This document shows, piece after piece, positions 33,489-41,829 of a stretch of DNA of 64,000 bases. Numbering within the stretch: the stretch's first letter is position 1; every line of letters starts with the position of its first letter. The stretch lies in the NCBI RefSeq assembly GCF_044464525.1, contig NZ_JBIQLE010000005.1:62001-126000 (forward strand). The letters run 5' to 3'. Both the position numbers and the translations under genes were made by a program. Origin of the DNA: Pusillimonas sp044464525. Lineage in GTDB: Bacteria; Pseudomonadota; Gammaproteobacteria; Burkholderiales; Burkholderiaceae_B. Below the pieces are notes generated by a model. That model was not told the origin of the DNA, did no database searches, and worked only from the letters and a program-made list of their open reading frames with translations.

Positions 33489-34940
33489 ATGTCTTCGATT
33501 TCCCTGCTCATCAATGGCCAGAAAAAGGCGGCCGGCAACGGCGCCACCTTCGAGCGCCGCAATCCCCTGGACGGCAAGGTGGCCACCACCGCACCGGCCG
33601 CCACGGCCGAAGACGCGGTCGCCGCTGTCGAAGCGGCCTCCAAGGCTTTCCCGGCTTGGGCCGCCATGGGTCCCACCGAGCGTCGCGCTCTTCTCATCAA
33701 GGCGGGCCAGGCGCTGAAGGCCAAAGAAAAAGAATTCATCGAGGCGGTCGCCAACGAAACCGGCGCCTCTGCGATGTGGGCATCGTTCAACGTGCAGCTC
33801 GCCTCAAACATGCTGGTCGAGGCAGGCTCGCTCACCACGCAAATCCACGGCGAAATCATCCCCTCCGACGTGCCGGGCAGCCTTTCGATGGGCGTGCGTC
33901 AACCGGCCGGCGTGGTGCTGGGCATGGCACCCTGGAACGCGCCCGTCATTCTGGGCGTACGCGCCGTCGCGACGCCTTTGGCTTGCGGCAATACCGTCGT
34001 TCTCAAGGGCTCGGAAATCTGCCCGGCCACCCACGGCCTCATCATCGAAGCGCTGAGCGAAGCGGGCTTGCCCGAAGGCGTGGTCAACTTCATCACCAAC
34101 GCCCCTGAAGACGCCGGTGAAGTCGTCGAGGCCATGATCGCCCACCCCGCCGTGCGCCGCGTCAACTTCACCGGTTCCACTCGTGTCGGAAAGATCATCG
34201 CCAGCACTTGCGCCAAATACCTCAAGCCAGTCGTGCTCGAGCTGGGCGGCAAGGCTCCACTGGTCGTTCTCGACGATGCCGACATCGATGAAGCAGTCAA
34301 CGGCGCGGCCTTCGGCGCGTTCGCCAATTCCGGCCAAATCTGCATGTCCACCGAGCGCATCATCGTCGACGAAAAAATCGCTGATGAATTCGTTGCGCGT
34401 CTTACCGAGAAAGCCAAGAACCTGCCCCTGGGCGACCCGCGCGAAGGCCCCGTGGTTCTGGGCTCGGTGGTCGATATGGCCACGGTCGAGCGCTGCAACG
34501 ACATGATCGACGACGCCCTGGCCAAGGGCGGCAAGTTGCTGTGCGGCGGCAAGGCTGAAAACACGCTGATGCCCGCGACACTCATCGACAATGTCACGCC
34601 CGACATGAAAATCTACAGCAACGAATCGTTCGCCCCGGTCAAGGGTATTGTCCGCGTCAATGGCGTGGAAGAAGCCATCGCGGTTGCAAACGACAACGAC
34701 TATGGTCTTTCAGCCGCCGTATTTGGCAAGGACACGGCACGGGCTTGGCAAGTCGCCTCACGCATCCAGTCGGGCATCTGCCATGTGAACGGCCCCACCG
34801 TGCACGATGAGGCGCAAATGCCCTTCGGTGGTGTCAAGGGCAGTGGCTACGGCCGCTTTGGCGGTAACGCCGGTATCAACGAGTTCACCGAACTGCGTTG
34901 GGTGTCCATCCAGACCACACCCCGCCACTACCCGTTCTAA
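33489..34940 (+). CDS. Aldehyde dehydrogenase (benzaldehyde/salicylaldehyde type)
   Basis: A 483-residue NAD(P)-dependent dehydrogenase. Catalytic residues are readable: Asn150 in PWN, Glu251 in ELGGKAP and nucleophile Cys285 in NSGQICMSTER. PSDVPGSLSMGVRQPAGVV and NGPTVHDEAQMPFGGVKGSGYGRFGG resemble salicylaldehyde, vanillin and benzaldehyde dehydrogenases. With benzoylformate decarboxylase upstream, benzaldehyde to benzoate is the likely step. The gene has a clear GGAG ribosome site and ends in front of a convergent dehydratase gene. Confidence 0.92.
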   Translation: MSSISLLINGQKKAAGNGATFERRNPLDGKVATTAPAATAEDAVAAVEAASKAFPAWAAMGPTERRALLIKAGQALKAKEKEFIEAVANETGASAMWASFNVQLASNMLVEAGSLTTQIHGEIIPSDVPGSLSMGVRQPAGVVLGMAPWNAPVILGVRAVATPLACGNTVVLKGSEICPATHGLIIEALSEAGLPEGVVNFITNAPEDAGEVVEAMIAHPAVRRVNFTGSTRVGKIIASTCAKYLKPVVLELGGKAPLVVLDDADIDEAVNGAAFGAFANSGQICMSTERIIVDEKIADEFVARLTEKAKNLPLGDPREGPVVLGSVVDMATVERCNDMIDDALAKGGKLLCGGKAENTLMPATLIDNVTPDMKIYSNESFAPVKGIVRVNGVEEAIAVANDNDYGLSAAVFGKDTARAWQVASRIQSGICHVNGPTVHDEAQMPFGGVKGSGYGRFGGNAGINEFTELRWVSIQTTPRHYPF

Positions 34941-34957
34941 GCCTGTACAGCGCCGGC

Positions 34958-34979
34958 CTTGGCAAGGACTTGGCAAGGA
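34958..34979. repeat. 11-base tandem duplication
   Basis: CTTGGCAAGGA occurs twice in tandem (34958-34968, 34969-34979) in the 64-base gap between two convergent genes. It is probably a slippage product. Confidence 0.6.
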
Positions 34980-35004
34980 TGCAGCGAAGGTTCCAAACCT
35001 CAGT

Positions 35005-36693
35005 TTAGAACCGATCGAGCACGGCTCCGGTGCTGGCGCTGGAGCAGTTCTGCGCAAACTTCGCCTGCACCCCTCGCGTATAGCGAGGCGCAGGCGCGGT
35101 CCAGCGCTCGCGACGGCGCTCAAGCTCGTCGTCGGGCACGTTAAGCTGCAGCAACTGCTGATGAGCGTCGATGGTAATTGTGTCGCCCTCTTCAACCAGG
35201 GCAATACACCCGCCCACCGCAGCTTCAGGCGCCACATGTCCTACCACCATGCCCCAGGTTCCGCCCGAGAAGCGCCCATCGGTGACAAGGCCCACAGACT
35301 CGCCCAAACCCTCGCCGATAAGGGCGCTGGTCGGCGCCAGCATTTCGGGCATGCCTGGCCCGCCCTTGGGTCCGAGATAGCGCAGCACCATGACGTCGCC
35401 GGCCTTGATCTTGCCCGCCAAAATGGCCGCAAGCGCCGATTGCTCGTCGTCGAAGACCCGCGCCGGACCGGTCATGACCGGCGTTTTCAGGCCAGTGATC
35501 TTGGCCACGCAACCTTCGGTGGACAAATTGCCCTTGAGAATGGCCAGGTGCCCCTCGGCGTACAAGGCCTTGTCCAGCGTTCGAATTACCTCTTGATCGG
35601 TTGAGGGCTCGGAGGGCAGGCCTTCGAGCTGCTCGGCAATGGTCTGCCCGGTAATTGTCATGCAGTCGCCATGCAGCAGGCCGGCATCAAGCAGCAGCTT
35701 CATCACCATGGGCACGCCGCCGGCCCGGTGGAAATCAACCGCCAGGAAACGCCCGCTGGGCTTCAGGTCGCAAATTACCGGCACCTTTTTCCGTACGCGC
35801 TCAAAGTCGTCGATAGACCATTCGACCTCTGCGGCATGGGCAATGGCCAGGAAGTGCAGCACCGCATTGGTGGACCCACCAATAGCCATGATGACGCTGA
35901 CCGCATTCTCGATCGATTTGCGCGTGACGATGTCGCGCGGCTTGATGTCGTTCTTGATGGCTTGCAACAGCACCCGCGCCGACTCGGCCGTGGAAACGGC
36001 TTTTTCGTCGTGGACATTGGCCATGGTGGAGGAATACGGCAAGCTCATGCCCATGGCTTCAAAGGCCGAGCTCATGGTGTTGGCGGTATACATGCCGCCG
36101 CAGGAACCCGGCCCGGGTATGGCATGCAGCTCTATGCGCTTGAGCTCTTTATCGCTAAGCCGGCCGGCGGCGTTTTCGCCCACGGCCTCGAAGACGCTGA
36201 CGATGTTCAGGTCTTTGCCGTCGAGCCTGCCCGGAAGGATTGTGCCGCCGTACACATAAATACCCGGGACATTGGCGCGCAGCATCCCCATGATGCCGCC
36301 CGGCATGTTCTTATCACAGCCGCCAATTACCAGCACGCCGTCCATCCACTGGCCCTGCACGCAGGTCTCGACACAATCGGCAATTACCTCGCGCGACACA
36401 AGCGAATACTTCATGCCTTCGGTGCCCATGGCCATGGCGTCGGAAATGGTGGGCGTACCGAACACCTGCGGGTTGCCGCCCTCGGCCGCAATGGCTGCTA
36501 CGGCCGCGTCGGCCAGCTTTTGCAGGCCGCTATTGCATGGGGTGATGGTGCTGTGCCCATTGGCGACGCCCACCATGGGCTTGGAGAAATCCTCTTCGGT
36601 ATAGCCCAGCGCGTAGAACATGGACCGGTTGGGCGCGCGCTCGGCCCCTTGGGTGATGTTCGAGGAACGCAGGCGGCGTTTTTCTTGTGGCAT
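35005..36693 (-). CDS. Dihydroxy-acid dehydratase, IlvD subfamily of about 560 residues
   Basis: A 562-residue IlvD/Edd family dehydratase. Cysteines at the three cluster positions are present: Cys53 (ITPCNSG), Cys126 (GGCDKNMPG) and Cys198 (GPGSCGGMYTANTM). This all-cysteine arrangement is that of the oxygen-stable [2Fe-2S] members. Substrate could be 2,3-dihydroxyisovalerate (valine/isoleucine synthesis) or a sugar acid. It lies 137 bases after a GntR regulator gene on the same strand. A second, different IlvD gene is at 44454, so one of the two is likely catabolic. Ends with VLDRF. Confidence 0.9.
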   Translation of the reverse strand: MPQEKRRLRSSNITQGAERAPNRSMFYALGYTEEDFSKPMVGVANGHSTITPCNSGLQKLADAAVAAIAAEGGNPQVFGTPTISDAMAMGTEGMKYSLVSREVIADCVETCVQGQWMDGVLVIGGCDKNMPGGIMGMLRANVPGIYVYGGTILPGRLDGKDLNIVSVFEAVGENAAGRLSDKELKRIELHAIPGPGSCGGMYTANTMSSAFEAMGMSLPYSSTMANVHDEKAVSTAESARVLLQAIKNDIKPRDIVTRKSIENAVSVIMAIGGSTNAVLHFLAIAHAAEVEWSIDDFERVRKKVPVICDLKPSGRFLAVDFHRAGGVPMVMKLLLDAGLLHGDCMTITGQTIAEQLEGLPSEPSTDQEVIRTLDKALYAEGHLAILKGNLSTEGCVAKITGLKTPVMTGPARVFDDEQSALAAILAGKIKAGDVMVLRYLGPKGGPGMPEMLAPTSALIGEGLGESVGLVTDGRFSGGTWGMVVGHVAPEAAVGGCIALVEEGDTITIDAHQQLLQLNVPDDELERRRERWTAPAPRYTRGVQAKFAQNCSSASTGAVLDRF

Positions 36694-36830
36694 GGCGAGC
36701 TCCGGGGTGCAAAAAATCAGGTCTCAACGGCGAATGGCAAGTGCAAGCACACGCTATCGTACCGCTGATTGACGACCTTGCACCTAGAAACAACATTGCC
36801 CGTGCTGACATGCCCGGCGTACGGCAGGCG

Positions 36831-37535
36831 TTAGGCTGTTTTCTTCTGGTTGCTTGCATTCATGAATTGCGCGCTTTCAAGTACACCGCGCTCGGTGCCG
36901 ACTATATGCTTGCGCAACAAGGTGACCGCCGTGCGTTTGTCACGCTCTAAAACTGCCTTCATGAGTTGCTGGTGTTCTTGATTTTTCTTTCGGCTGACAG
37001 TGCGAAACCGGGCCGAATAACGGCGGTAGCGCTCGGCGTTGTCGGACAACTGCTCGATGAGATTGAGCATGAGGGGCGACTGGCACGCGGCATAGAGCGC
37101 CATATGGAATGCGCGATGGCGCTCGGACCAAGCCTCGTCCAGCGCAATGGGGCCCTCGGCCAGGCGCTGCTCGGCCAGGCGTAAGCTGTGAGCCGCAGCG
37201 ACAATGCCTTCTTCCCATTGGTCGTCGCCATTGTCGATGGCGGCGCGCAAGGCATCGGTTTCGATCAGCAAACGAACGCGCGTTAAATCAACAATGCCTT
37301 CGCTGGTGATAGGCGCCACACGAAAACCACGATTTTCAATCGAACGAACAAAACCCTGCTCGGCCAGCCGGGCTAAAGCCTCGCGCACCGGGCTGCTGCT
37401 GAAGCCATATCGCGTACTGATGTCGTCGACGCGAAGCCGCTCGTCTGGGACGAACTCGCATCTGACTATCGCACGACGCAGTGCGCGGTATGCCTGCTCG
37501 CTGACAGGGAAGTTCGTAGTGTTTTCTAGTGACAT
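36831..37535 (-). CDS. GntR-family regulator, FadR subfamily (FCD domain)
   Basis: A 234-residue regulator (239 if it starts at GTG 37550). The winged helix is at about residues 12-75 (AYRALRRAIVRCEFVPDERL, FSSSPVREALARLAEQGFV), and the all-helical FCD ligand domain follows, with metal-site residues such as the His of ERHRAFHMALYAA. It is divergent from the FAH-family operon. The AT-rich region between contains two palindromes. It likely represses the neighbouring catabolic genes and itself; this is typical of the subfamily, not shown here. Confidence 0.9.
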   Translation of the reverse strand: MSLENTTNFPVSEQAYRALRRAIVRCEFVPDERLRVDDISTRYGFSSSPVREALARLAEQGFVRSIENRGFRVAPITSEGIVDLTRVRLLIETDALRAAIDNGDDQWEEGIVAAAHSLRLAEQRLAEGPIALDEAWSERHRAFHMALYAACQSPLMLNLIEQLSDNAERYRRYSARFRTVSRKKNQEHQQLMKAVLERDKRTAVTLLRKHIVGTERGVLESAQFMNASNQKKTA

Positions 37536-37656
37536 CGCGTTGTGACCCACTGATCAAGTAATACATTGTTGATACGATTTTAGTTGAACCCACACAATTC
37601 AGCTCTCAAACCTAGGGTTTTCCTGCATAACGTTTTCCCGCGTGCCTAAACTATCA

Positions 37657-37671
37657 TTTTATGCATAAAAT
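37657..37671. promoter_or_regulatory. Palindromic operator candidate before the FAH operon
   Basis: TTTTATGCATAAAA (37657-37670) is a perfect 14-base palindrome in the GntR/FAH intergenic region. TATGCATAAAAT (37660-37671) recurs exactly at 4495-4506, and a related TTTTATGCGTATTT lies at 41083-41096. It fits a GntR-type dimer site. Confidence 0.55.
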
Positions 37672-37699
37672 CTAAGTACTGATATTATTCAGCATTACT

Positions 37700-37719
37700 G
37701 CACAGTAAAAGTACTGTGC
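37700..37719. promoter_or_regulatory. Inverted repeat in the FAH leader
   Basis: GCACAGTA (37700-37707), AAAG, TACTGTGC (37712-37719): a perfect 8-base inverted repeat that ends 11 bases before the GGAG ribosome site of the FAH gene. It may be a second operator or a hairpin in the mRNA leader. Confidence 0.5.
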
Positions 37720-37739
37720 GAGCACCATGGAGAACACAC

Positions 37740-38600
37740 GTGAAATTATTGTCTTTTCTGAGAGACGGAACGGAAACCTGGGGCGCGGTCCTTGACGACG
37801 GTGTAGTCGATCTGGGCAAAACCACCCAGTACGCTAGCTTAGCCGAATTCATCGGCAGCGCCGACTACGCCCGTCGCGACGAACTTGTCGCGGGCAAGAA
37901 AGCCGATCTCCCCCTTGAAGGCCTGCACTACCTGCCTGTCATTACGAAGCCGGAAAAGATCGTTTGCGCCGTGCGCAACTACATGGACCACCACCAAGAG
38001 GTATTGGCCGCAGGCATGCAGCGCGAGCTGTCCGACTTTCCGCCTATCTTCCTGCGCGTCTGGCGCTCGCAGATCGGCCACGACCAGCCCATCATCCGCC
38101 CGCGCGTGTCCGAAACCCTCGACTGGGAAGGCGAGATCGCCGTCATCATCGGCAAAGAAGGCCGCGACATCCCCGAAGAGCAGGCCTACGACCATGTGGC
38201 CGGATACGCCGTCTACAACGACGCCAGCGTGCGCGAATGGCAGTTCCATGCCAAGCAGATCGCCTCGGGCAAGAACTTCGAGGGAACGGGCGCCTTCGGC
38301 CCCTGGATGGTCACGGCCGACGAAATCGACCCCAAGCGCGAGCTCAAGCTCGAAACCCGTCTCAACGGCGAAGTCGTGCAATCCAGCCACAGCGGCTACA
38401 TGATCTTCTCGATCCCGCGCCTGATCAGCTACGCCTCGACCATCTTCACGCTGGTTCCCGGCGACGTCATCGTCACGGGCACGCCCGGCGGCGTGGGCTT
38501 CAGCCGCAAGCCTTCGCGCTACATGAAAGCCGGCGACGTGGTCGAAGTCGAAATCGAAGCCTTGGGCGTGCTGCGCAACCCAATCGAAAACCAGAAATAA
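37740..38600 (+). CDS. Fumarylacetoacetate hydrolase (FAH) family protein
   Basis: A 286-residue member of the FAH family (isomerases, hydratases and C-C hydrolases of aromatic breakdown). Visible are KIVCAVRNYMDHHQE, the metal ligands in DWEGEIAVIIGK, GYAVYNDASVREWQ and the C-terminal LVPGDVIVTGTPGGVGFSRKP. GTG 37740 follows GGAG at a good distance. It is the first gene of a three-gene group with a VOC protein and an alcohol-dehydrogenase-like protein. It would act on a ring-cleavage product such as a fumarylpyruvate- or hydroxyhepta-dienedioate-like compound, but the substrate is unknown. Confidence 0.9.
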   Translation: MKLLSFLRDGTETWGAVLDDGVVDLGKTTQYASLAEFIGSADYARRDELVAGKKADLPLEGLHYLPVITKPEKIVCAVRNYMDHHQEVLAAGMQRELSDFPPIFLRVWRSQIGHDQPIIRPRVSETLDWEGEIAVIIGKEGRDIPEEQAYDHVAGYAVYNDASVREWQFHAKQIASGKNFEGTGAFGPWMVTADEIDPKRELKLETRLNGEVVQSSHSGYMIFSIPRLISYASTIFTLVPGDVIVTGTPGGVGFSRKPSRYMKAGDVVEVEIEALGVLRNPIENQK

Positions 38601-38620
38601 GCAACGCAAAAGGAATCACC

Positions 38621-39169
38621 ATGGCAGAAGAAGGCTTTACTCCCGCCTTGTCCCACTTCGGGATATCGGTGTTCGACATCGAACTCATGAAAAACTTCTA
38701 CACGAAAGTTTTCGGGTTCAAGGTCAACGACGAAGGTCCGGGCGTTACCTTCAATTTCCGCCTGGTGTTCCTCAGCAGTCGGCCAGACGTGCACCATGAG
38801 TTGGTCCTTGCCGAAAATCGTCCGGCCGACTGCTCTTTCAGTACTGTGATGCAGCTTTCGTTCAAGGTTCAAACCCTTGACCAATTGCGCTCGGTTCGCA
38901 AGACCGCACTTGATAACGGCGCACAGAAAATGCGCGGCCTCAATCACGGCAACGCGCTTTCCATCTATTTCAGCGACCCCGAAAACAACACCATCGAAGT
39001 CTATCTGGATACTCCGTGGTATGTGCCTCAGCCGCACGGCGACCCGCTGGATCTCAACTTACCCGATGACGAGATCTGGAAGCAGACCGAAGCGGCGGTA
39101 CGAAAGGATCCGGGCTTCATGCTCGAAGCAGATAGACAAAAGCAATTCAGCAGCCGAGCGCCAAGCTGA
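38621..39169 (+). CDS. VOC-family protein (glyoxalase / extradiol dioxygenase fold)
   Basis: A 182-residue vicinal-oxygen-chelate protein. The expected metal ligands are present: His in LSHFGISV at the start of the first module, His in DVHHELVLA and Glu in NNTIEVYLD. It is one VOC domain with a C-terminal tail, so it is likely a dimer. It could be a one-domain extradiol dioxygenase, an isomerase or a lyase. It starts at 38621 with AAGGAA upstream and is 20 bases after the FAH gene, so the two act in the same pathway. Confidence 0.87.
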   Translation: MAEEGFTPALSHFGISVFDIELMKNFYTKVFGFKVNDEGPGVTFNFRLVFLSSRPDVHHELVLAENRPADCSFSTVMQLSFKVQTLDQLRSVRKTALDNGAQKMRGLNHGNALSIYFSDPENNTIEVYLDTPWYVPQPHGDPLDLNLPDDEIWKQTEAAVRKDPGFMLEADRQKQFSSRAPS

Positions 39170-39243
39170 AGCAAGAATCATCGACCCAAATGACAGGAAC
39201 AGGGAAAAGGCTCGCACCGGCGAAACCCTGAAGGAGACACCAC

Positions 39244-40362
39244 ATGGCTTTACCCAGCACAATGAAAGCGGCCCGCATGCACGATGTGGGCAGCCCCATG
39301 CAAATCGAAGACGTTCCACTGCCCACGCTCAACTCCAACGACGTGCTCGTGCGCGTGCGCTCTTGCGGCATTGTGCCCAACCTGGGCAACGTGCTTCAAC
39401 ACTGGACCACCTGGTTCCCCGAGCGCCCGCTGCCGCCGCTTCCAGCCATCTTCGGCCTGGATCCGGCGGGCGAGATCGCGGCGGTGGGGTCGCAGGTGCA
39501 TGCCTGGAAGCCGGGCGACCGGGTCTACGTCAACCCGGGCCGCTTCTGCGGCGGCTGCCGCGCCTGCCGCGACGGAGAGCACAACCACTGCGAGTACTAC
39601 ACCTTCAACGGCTACTTCGGCTTTACCGAAAAGTCGCTGAAGATCTTTGAAAACTATCCCTACGGCGGCCTGGGCGAATACATGAGCGCCCCGCAATACT
39701 CGCTGGTGGGCCTGCCCGACAATGTCAGTTTCGATGAGGGCGCCCGCCTGGGCTACCTGGGAACCGCCTACGCCGGCATGCGCAAGGCCAACGTCGGGCC
39801 AGGCAAAACAGTGATGATCAGCGGAGCCAGCGGCACGCTGGGGCTTGGCGCAGTATTGCTGGCGCTGGCCATGGGCGTTACACGCATCCTGGGTGTGGCG
39901 CGCAATCAAGAACTGCTCGACCGCGTGAAGGCGCTTGCACCCGAGCGCATCGAGGTCAAATCCACCAACGACGCCGAAAGCGTCGAAGACTGGGCGAACC
40001 GACTTACAAAAGACGAAGGCATCGACATCTACGTCGACTGCATTGGCCCTGGCGGCGGCCATGAACTCTTGCTTTCCGGTATGCGGGTGCTGAAACGAGG
40101 CGGCCGCGCTGTGAACATCGGAGCCATCGCCGGTGACGTGCCCATCGACCTGCACACCACCATGGACCTAAACCACCGCATTATCGGCTCTTGCTGGTTC
40201 ACCGCCGGCGAAGGTCAGGACATGGCCGACATGGCCGGCGCCGGCACGCTCAACATGGGTGCATTCGAACATGTGGGCGCGCCGCTGGCGGACATCAACG
40301 CAGCCATTTCGGGCATCGAAAACCGAAACGGCGGCTTCAGCAACTTCGTCATCCATCCTTGA
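39244..40362 (+). CDS. Alcohol dehydrogenase-like (MDR) protein lacking typical catalytic zinc ligand
   Basis: A 372-residue medium-chain dehydrogenase/reductase. The structural zinc cysteines are present in RFCGGCRACRDGEHNHC (four Cys), and a Rossmann fold follows (MISGASGTLGLGAVLLALAMG). Cys41 sits at the first catalytic ligand, but the usual G-H-E segment is G71-L72-D73, so the His ligand is missing. It may therefore be a reductase without catalytic zinc, or use other residues. It is the third gene after the FAH gene, with GGAG at its start. Substrate unknown. Confidence 0.87.
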   Translation: MALPSTMKAARMHDVGSPMQIEDVPLPTLNSNDVLVRVRSCGIVPNLGNVLQHWTTWFPERPLPPLPAIFGLDPAGEIAAVGSQVHAWKPGDRVYVNPGRFCGGCRACRDGEHNHCEYYTFNGYFGFTEKSLKIFENYPYGGLGEYMSAPQYSLVGLPDNVSFDEGARLGYLGTAYAGMRKANVGPGKTVMISGASGTLGLGAVLLALAMGVTRILGVARNQELLDRVKALAPERIEVKSTNDAESVEDWANRLTKDEGIDIYVDCIGPGGGHELLLSGMRVLKRGGRAVNIGAIAGDVPIDLHTTMDLNHRIIGSCWFTAGEGQDMADMAGAGTLNMGAFEHVGAPLADINAAISGIENRNGGFSNFVIHP

Positions 40363-40416
40363 GCACAGCTTATGCGCGCCAGCGTAAAAAGTGTGCCTTA
40401 AGAGGATATAAAAAGG

Positions 40417-40442
40417 AAGCAGCCGTTCAAAGACGGCTGCTT
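40417..40442. terminator. Bidirectional terminator between ADH-like and cupin genes
   Basis: AAGCAGCCGT (40417-40426) pairs with ACGGCTGCTT (40433-40442), loop TCAAAG, between two convergent genes. T-rich sequence follows on both strands (TTGTTCATTT on plus, CCTTTTTATAT on minus). Confidence 0.85.
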
Positions 40443-40454
40443 GTTCATTTGAAA

Positions 40455-41042
40455 TCAAGCCTCGCGCTGGGCTCCGATCAAGACGAACAGCATCGTTACC
40501 GACGCATTGCCTTTATTGCGCCATCCGTGACGTGCGCCATTCTGAATGACGATATCGTGTTTCTTCAAGTGAACTTCTTCTCCTGCCAGGTCGAGCCAGA
40601 TTTCGCCTTCCAGAACCACGCCGTAGTCGACCGTGTCGGTGGTGTGCATGGCCGGGTCTTCGGGCTCGAAGGTTTGCGCCAGGCCCGGCACTTTGCGGCC
40701 CACCTCTTCGCCAAAGGCCGCGCCATCGAAACCAGGCTGGCCCATCTGGCTGTCGGGCGGGAAGTTGACGATCATGAAGCTGGTTCCGCCCACTGGCGGA
40801 AGAAAATTACTGACTGTGGGAACTGGGTCATGCGCCAACTCGTGCGAGCCCACCTTTGGCGCCGACGGAGTCTGCCACATCAGAGTATTGGAAAAATCGG
40901 GGTGGTTCTCGTACCGCGTGCAGTGACGTTCGTCGCTAAGCACAGTGGGCTTGCCATTTTTACTGCCGACAACAACTCGACGGAATTCTTTGGGGCCAAG
41001 CGCCTGTGCAAGGTTAGTCGACGCTGCTGGGATTGACGTCAT
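40455..41042 (-). CDS. Cupin-domain protein
   Basis: A 195-residue protein with a C-terminal cupin fold: DTVDYGVVLEGEIWLDL (motif 1) and HDIVIQNGARHGWRN (motif 2), with a possible metal-binding His in each. The N-terminal half (KPTVLSDERHCTRYENHPDF) resembles that of a cupin family annotated only as hypothetical. It could be a dioxygenase or a ligand-binding regulator. It is divergent from the amino-acid-synthesis-family gene, with a 167-base AT-rich gap that holds operator-like sequence. Confidence 0.88.
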   Translation of the reverse strand: MTSIPAASTNLAQALGPKEFRRVVVGSKNGKPTVLSDERHCTRYENHPDFSNTLMWQTPSAPKVGSHELAHDPVPTVSNFLPPVGGTSFMIVNFPPDSQMGQPGFDGAAFGEEVGRKVPGLAQTFEPEDPAMHTTDTVDYGVVLEGEIWLDLAGEEVHLKKHDIVIQNGARHGWRNKGNASVTMLFVLIGAQREA

Positions 41043-41082
41043 GAATGAGTCTCCGTTTTCTGGATGGTTTTCAAGAAAGAGT

Positions 41083-41116
41083 TTTTATGCGTATTTTTAT
41101 AAATTATGTATATTTT
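41083..41116. promoter_or_regulatory. AT-rich operator-like region between cupin and AA-synthesis-family genes
   Basis: TTTTATGCGTATTT (41083-41096) resembles the perfect palindrome at 37657 in 10 of 14 positions. TTATGTATATTTT follows at 41104-41116. They lie between divergent genes, so they may bind the GntR regulator encoded at 36831. Confidence 0.4.
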
Positions 41117-41209
41117 GAAAGAATCCAGCCATCCATGAAAACCCTTCATCTCCCTGCCTAACCGGCTCATCACTCCTTTGCTGAAAATTTACTTTACCAA
41201 GGTATGAAC

Positions 41210-41788
41210 ATGTCGCTCATCGAAATCCGAAAACGCAGCCTCAACATCGAGACCACCTATCACGAAGGTGGCCCAGCCGCCGATACTCCCGTCAAGATTG
41301 CCGCGGCGGCGGCGGTCATTCGCAACCCCTATGCGGGAAAATATCAAGAAGACCTGATGCCCTTCATGGCGGAACTGCGCGAACTGGGAGCCACACTTGC
41401 CGCTGAGCTGATCGACACTCTCGGCGCGGCGAACATCGAGGTCTACAGCAAGGCAGCCATCGTCGGCGTGAACGGAGAAATCGAGCACGGCGCCGTGTGG
41501 CACGAAGCGGGCGGGTGGGCGTTGCGCGCCGCACTGGGCGAACCCAAGGCTATGGTGCCGTCGGCCAAGGCGGTCGCCACCGCCGGCTTTCGCCTGATCG
41601 TGCCGCTGCACTACATCCATGCCTCCTATGTGCGCAGCCATTACACGGTGGGCGAAGTAGGCATCCAGGATGCGCCGCGCCCCAACGAGATTCTGTTCGC
41701 GCTTCTGGCCGGCACCGGAGGCCGCATCCATGCAAGGCTGGGCGGGTTGAGCAAAGAACAAGTCAGCGTGCACGACGGCCAGCGATAA
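41210..41788 (+). CDS. Amino acid synthesis family protein (DUF1185)
   Basis: A 192-residue protein of the AA_synth (PF06684) family: IEIRKRSLNIETTYHEGGP at the start, AAAAVIRNPYAGKYQEDLMP, KAAIVGVNGEIEHGAVWHEAGG and the HARLGGLSKE end. The family name is historic; no reaction is proven for it. Start 41210 has AAGG seven bases upstream; ATG 41204 is in frame. It is followed by a flavin monooxygenase after 41 bases. Members of this family often lie in catabolic operons of Burkholderiales. Confidence 0.88.
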   Translation: MSLIEIRKRSLNIETTYHEGGPAADTPVKIAAAAAVIRNPYAGKYQEDLMPFMAELRELGATLAAELIDTLGAANIEVYSKAAIVGVNGEIEHGAVWHEAGGWALRAALGEPKAMVPSAKAVATAGFRLIVPLHYIHASYVRSHYTVGEVGIQDAPRPNEILFALLAGTGGRIHARLGGLSKEQVSVHDGQR

Positions 41789-41829
41789 CGGCCGCCGCGT
41801 CGATCTCCTTCCAAAAAACAATCACGCCC

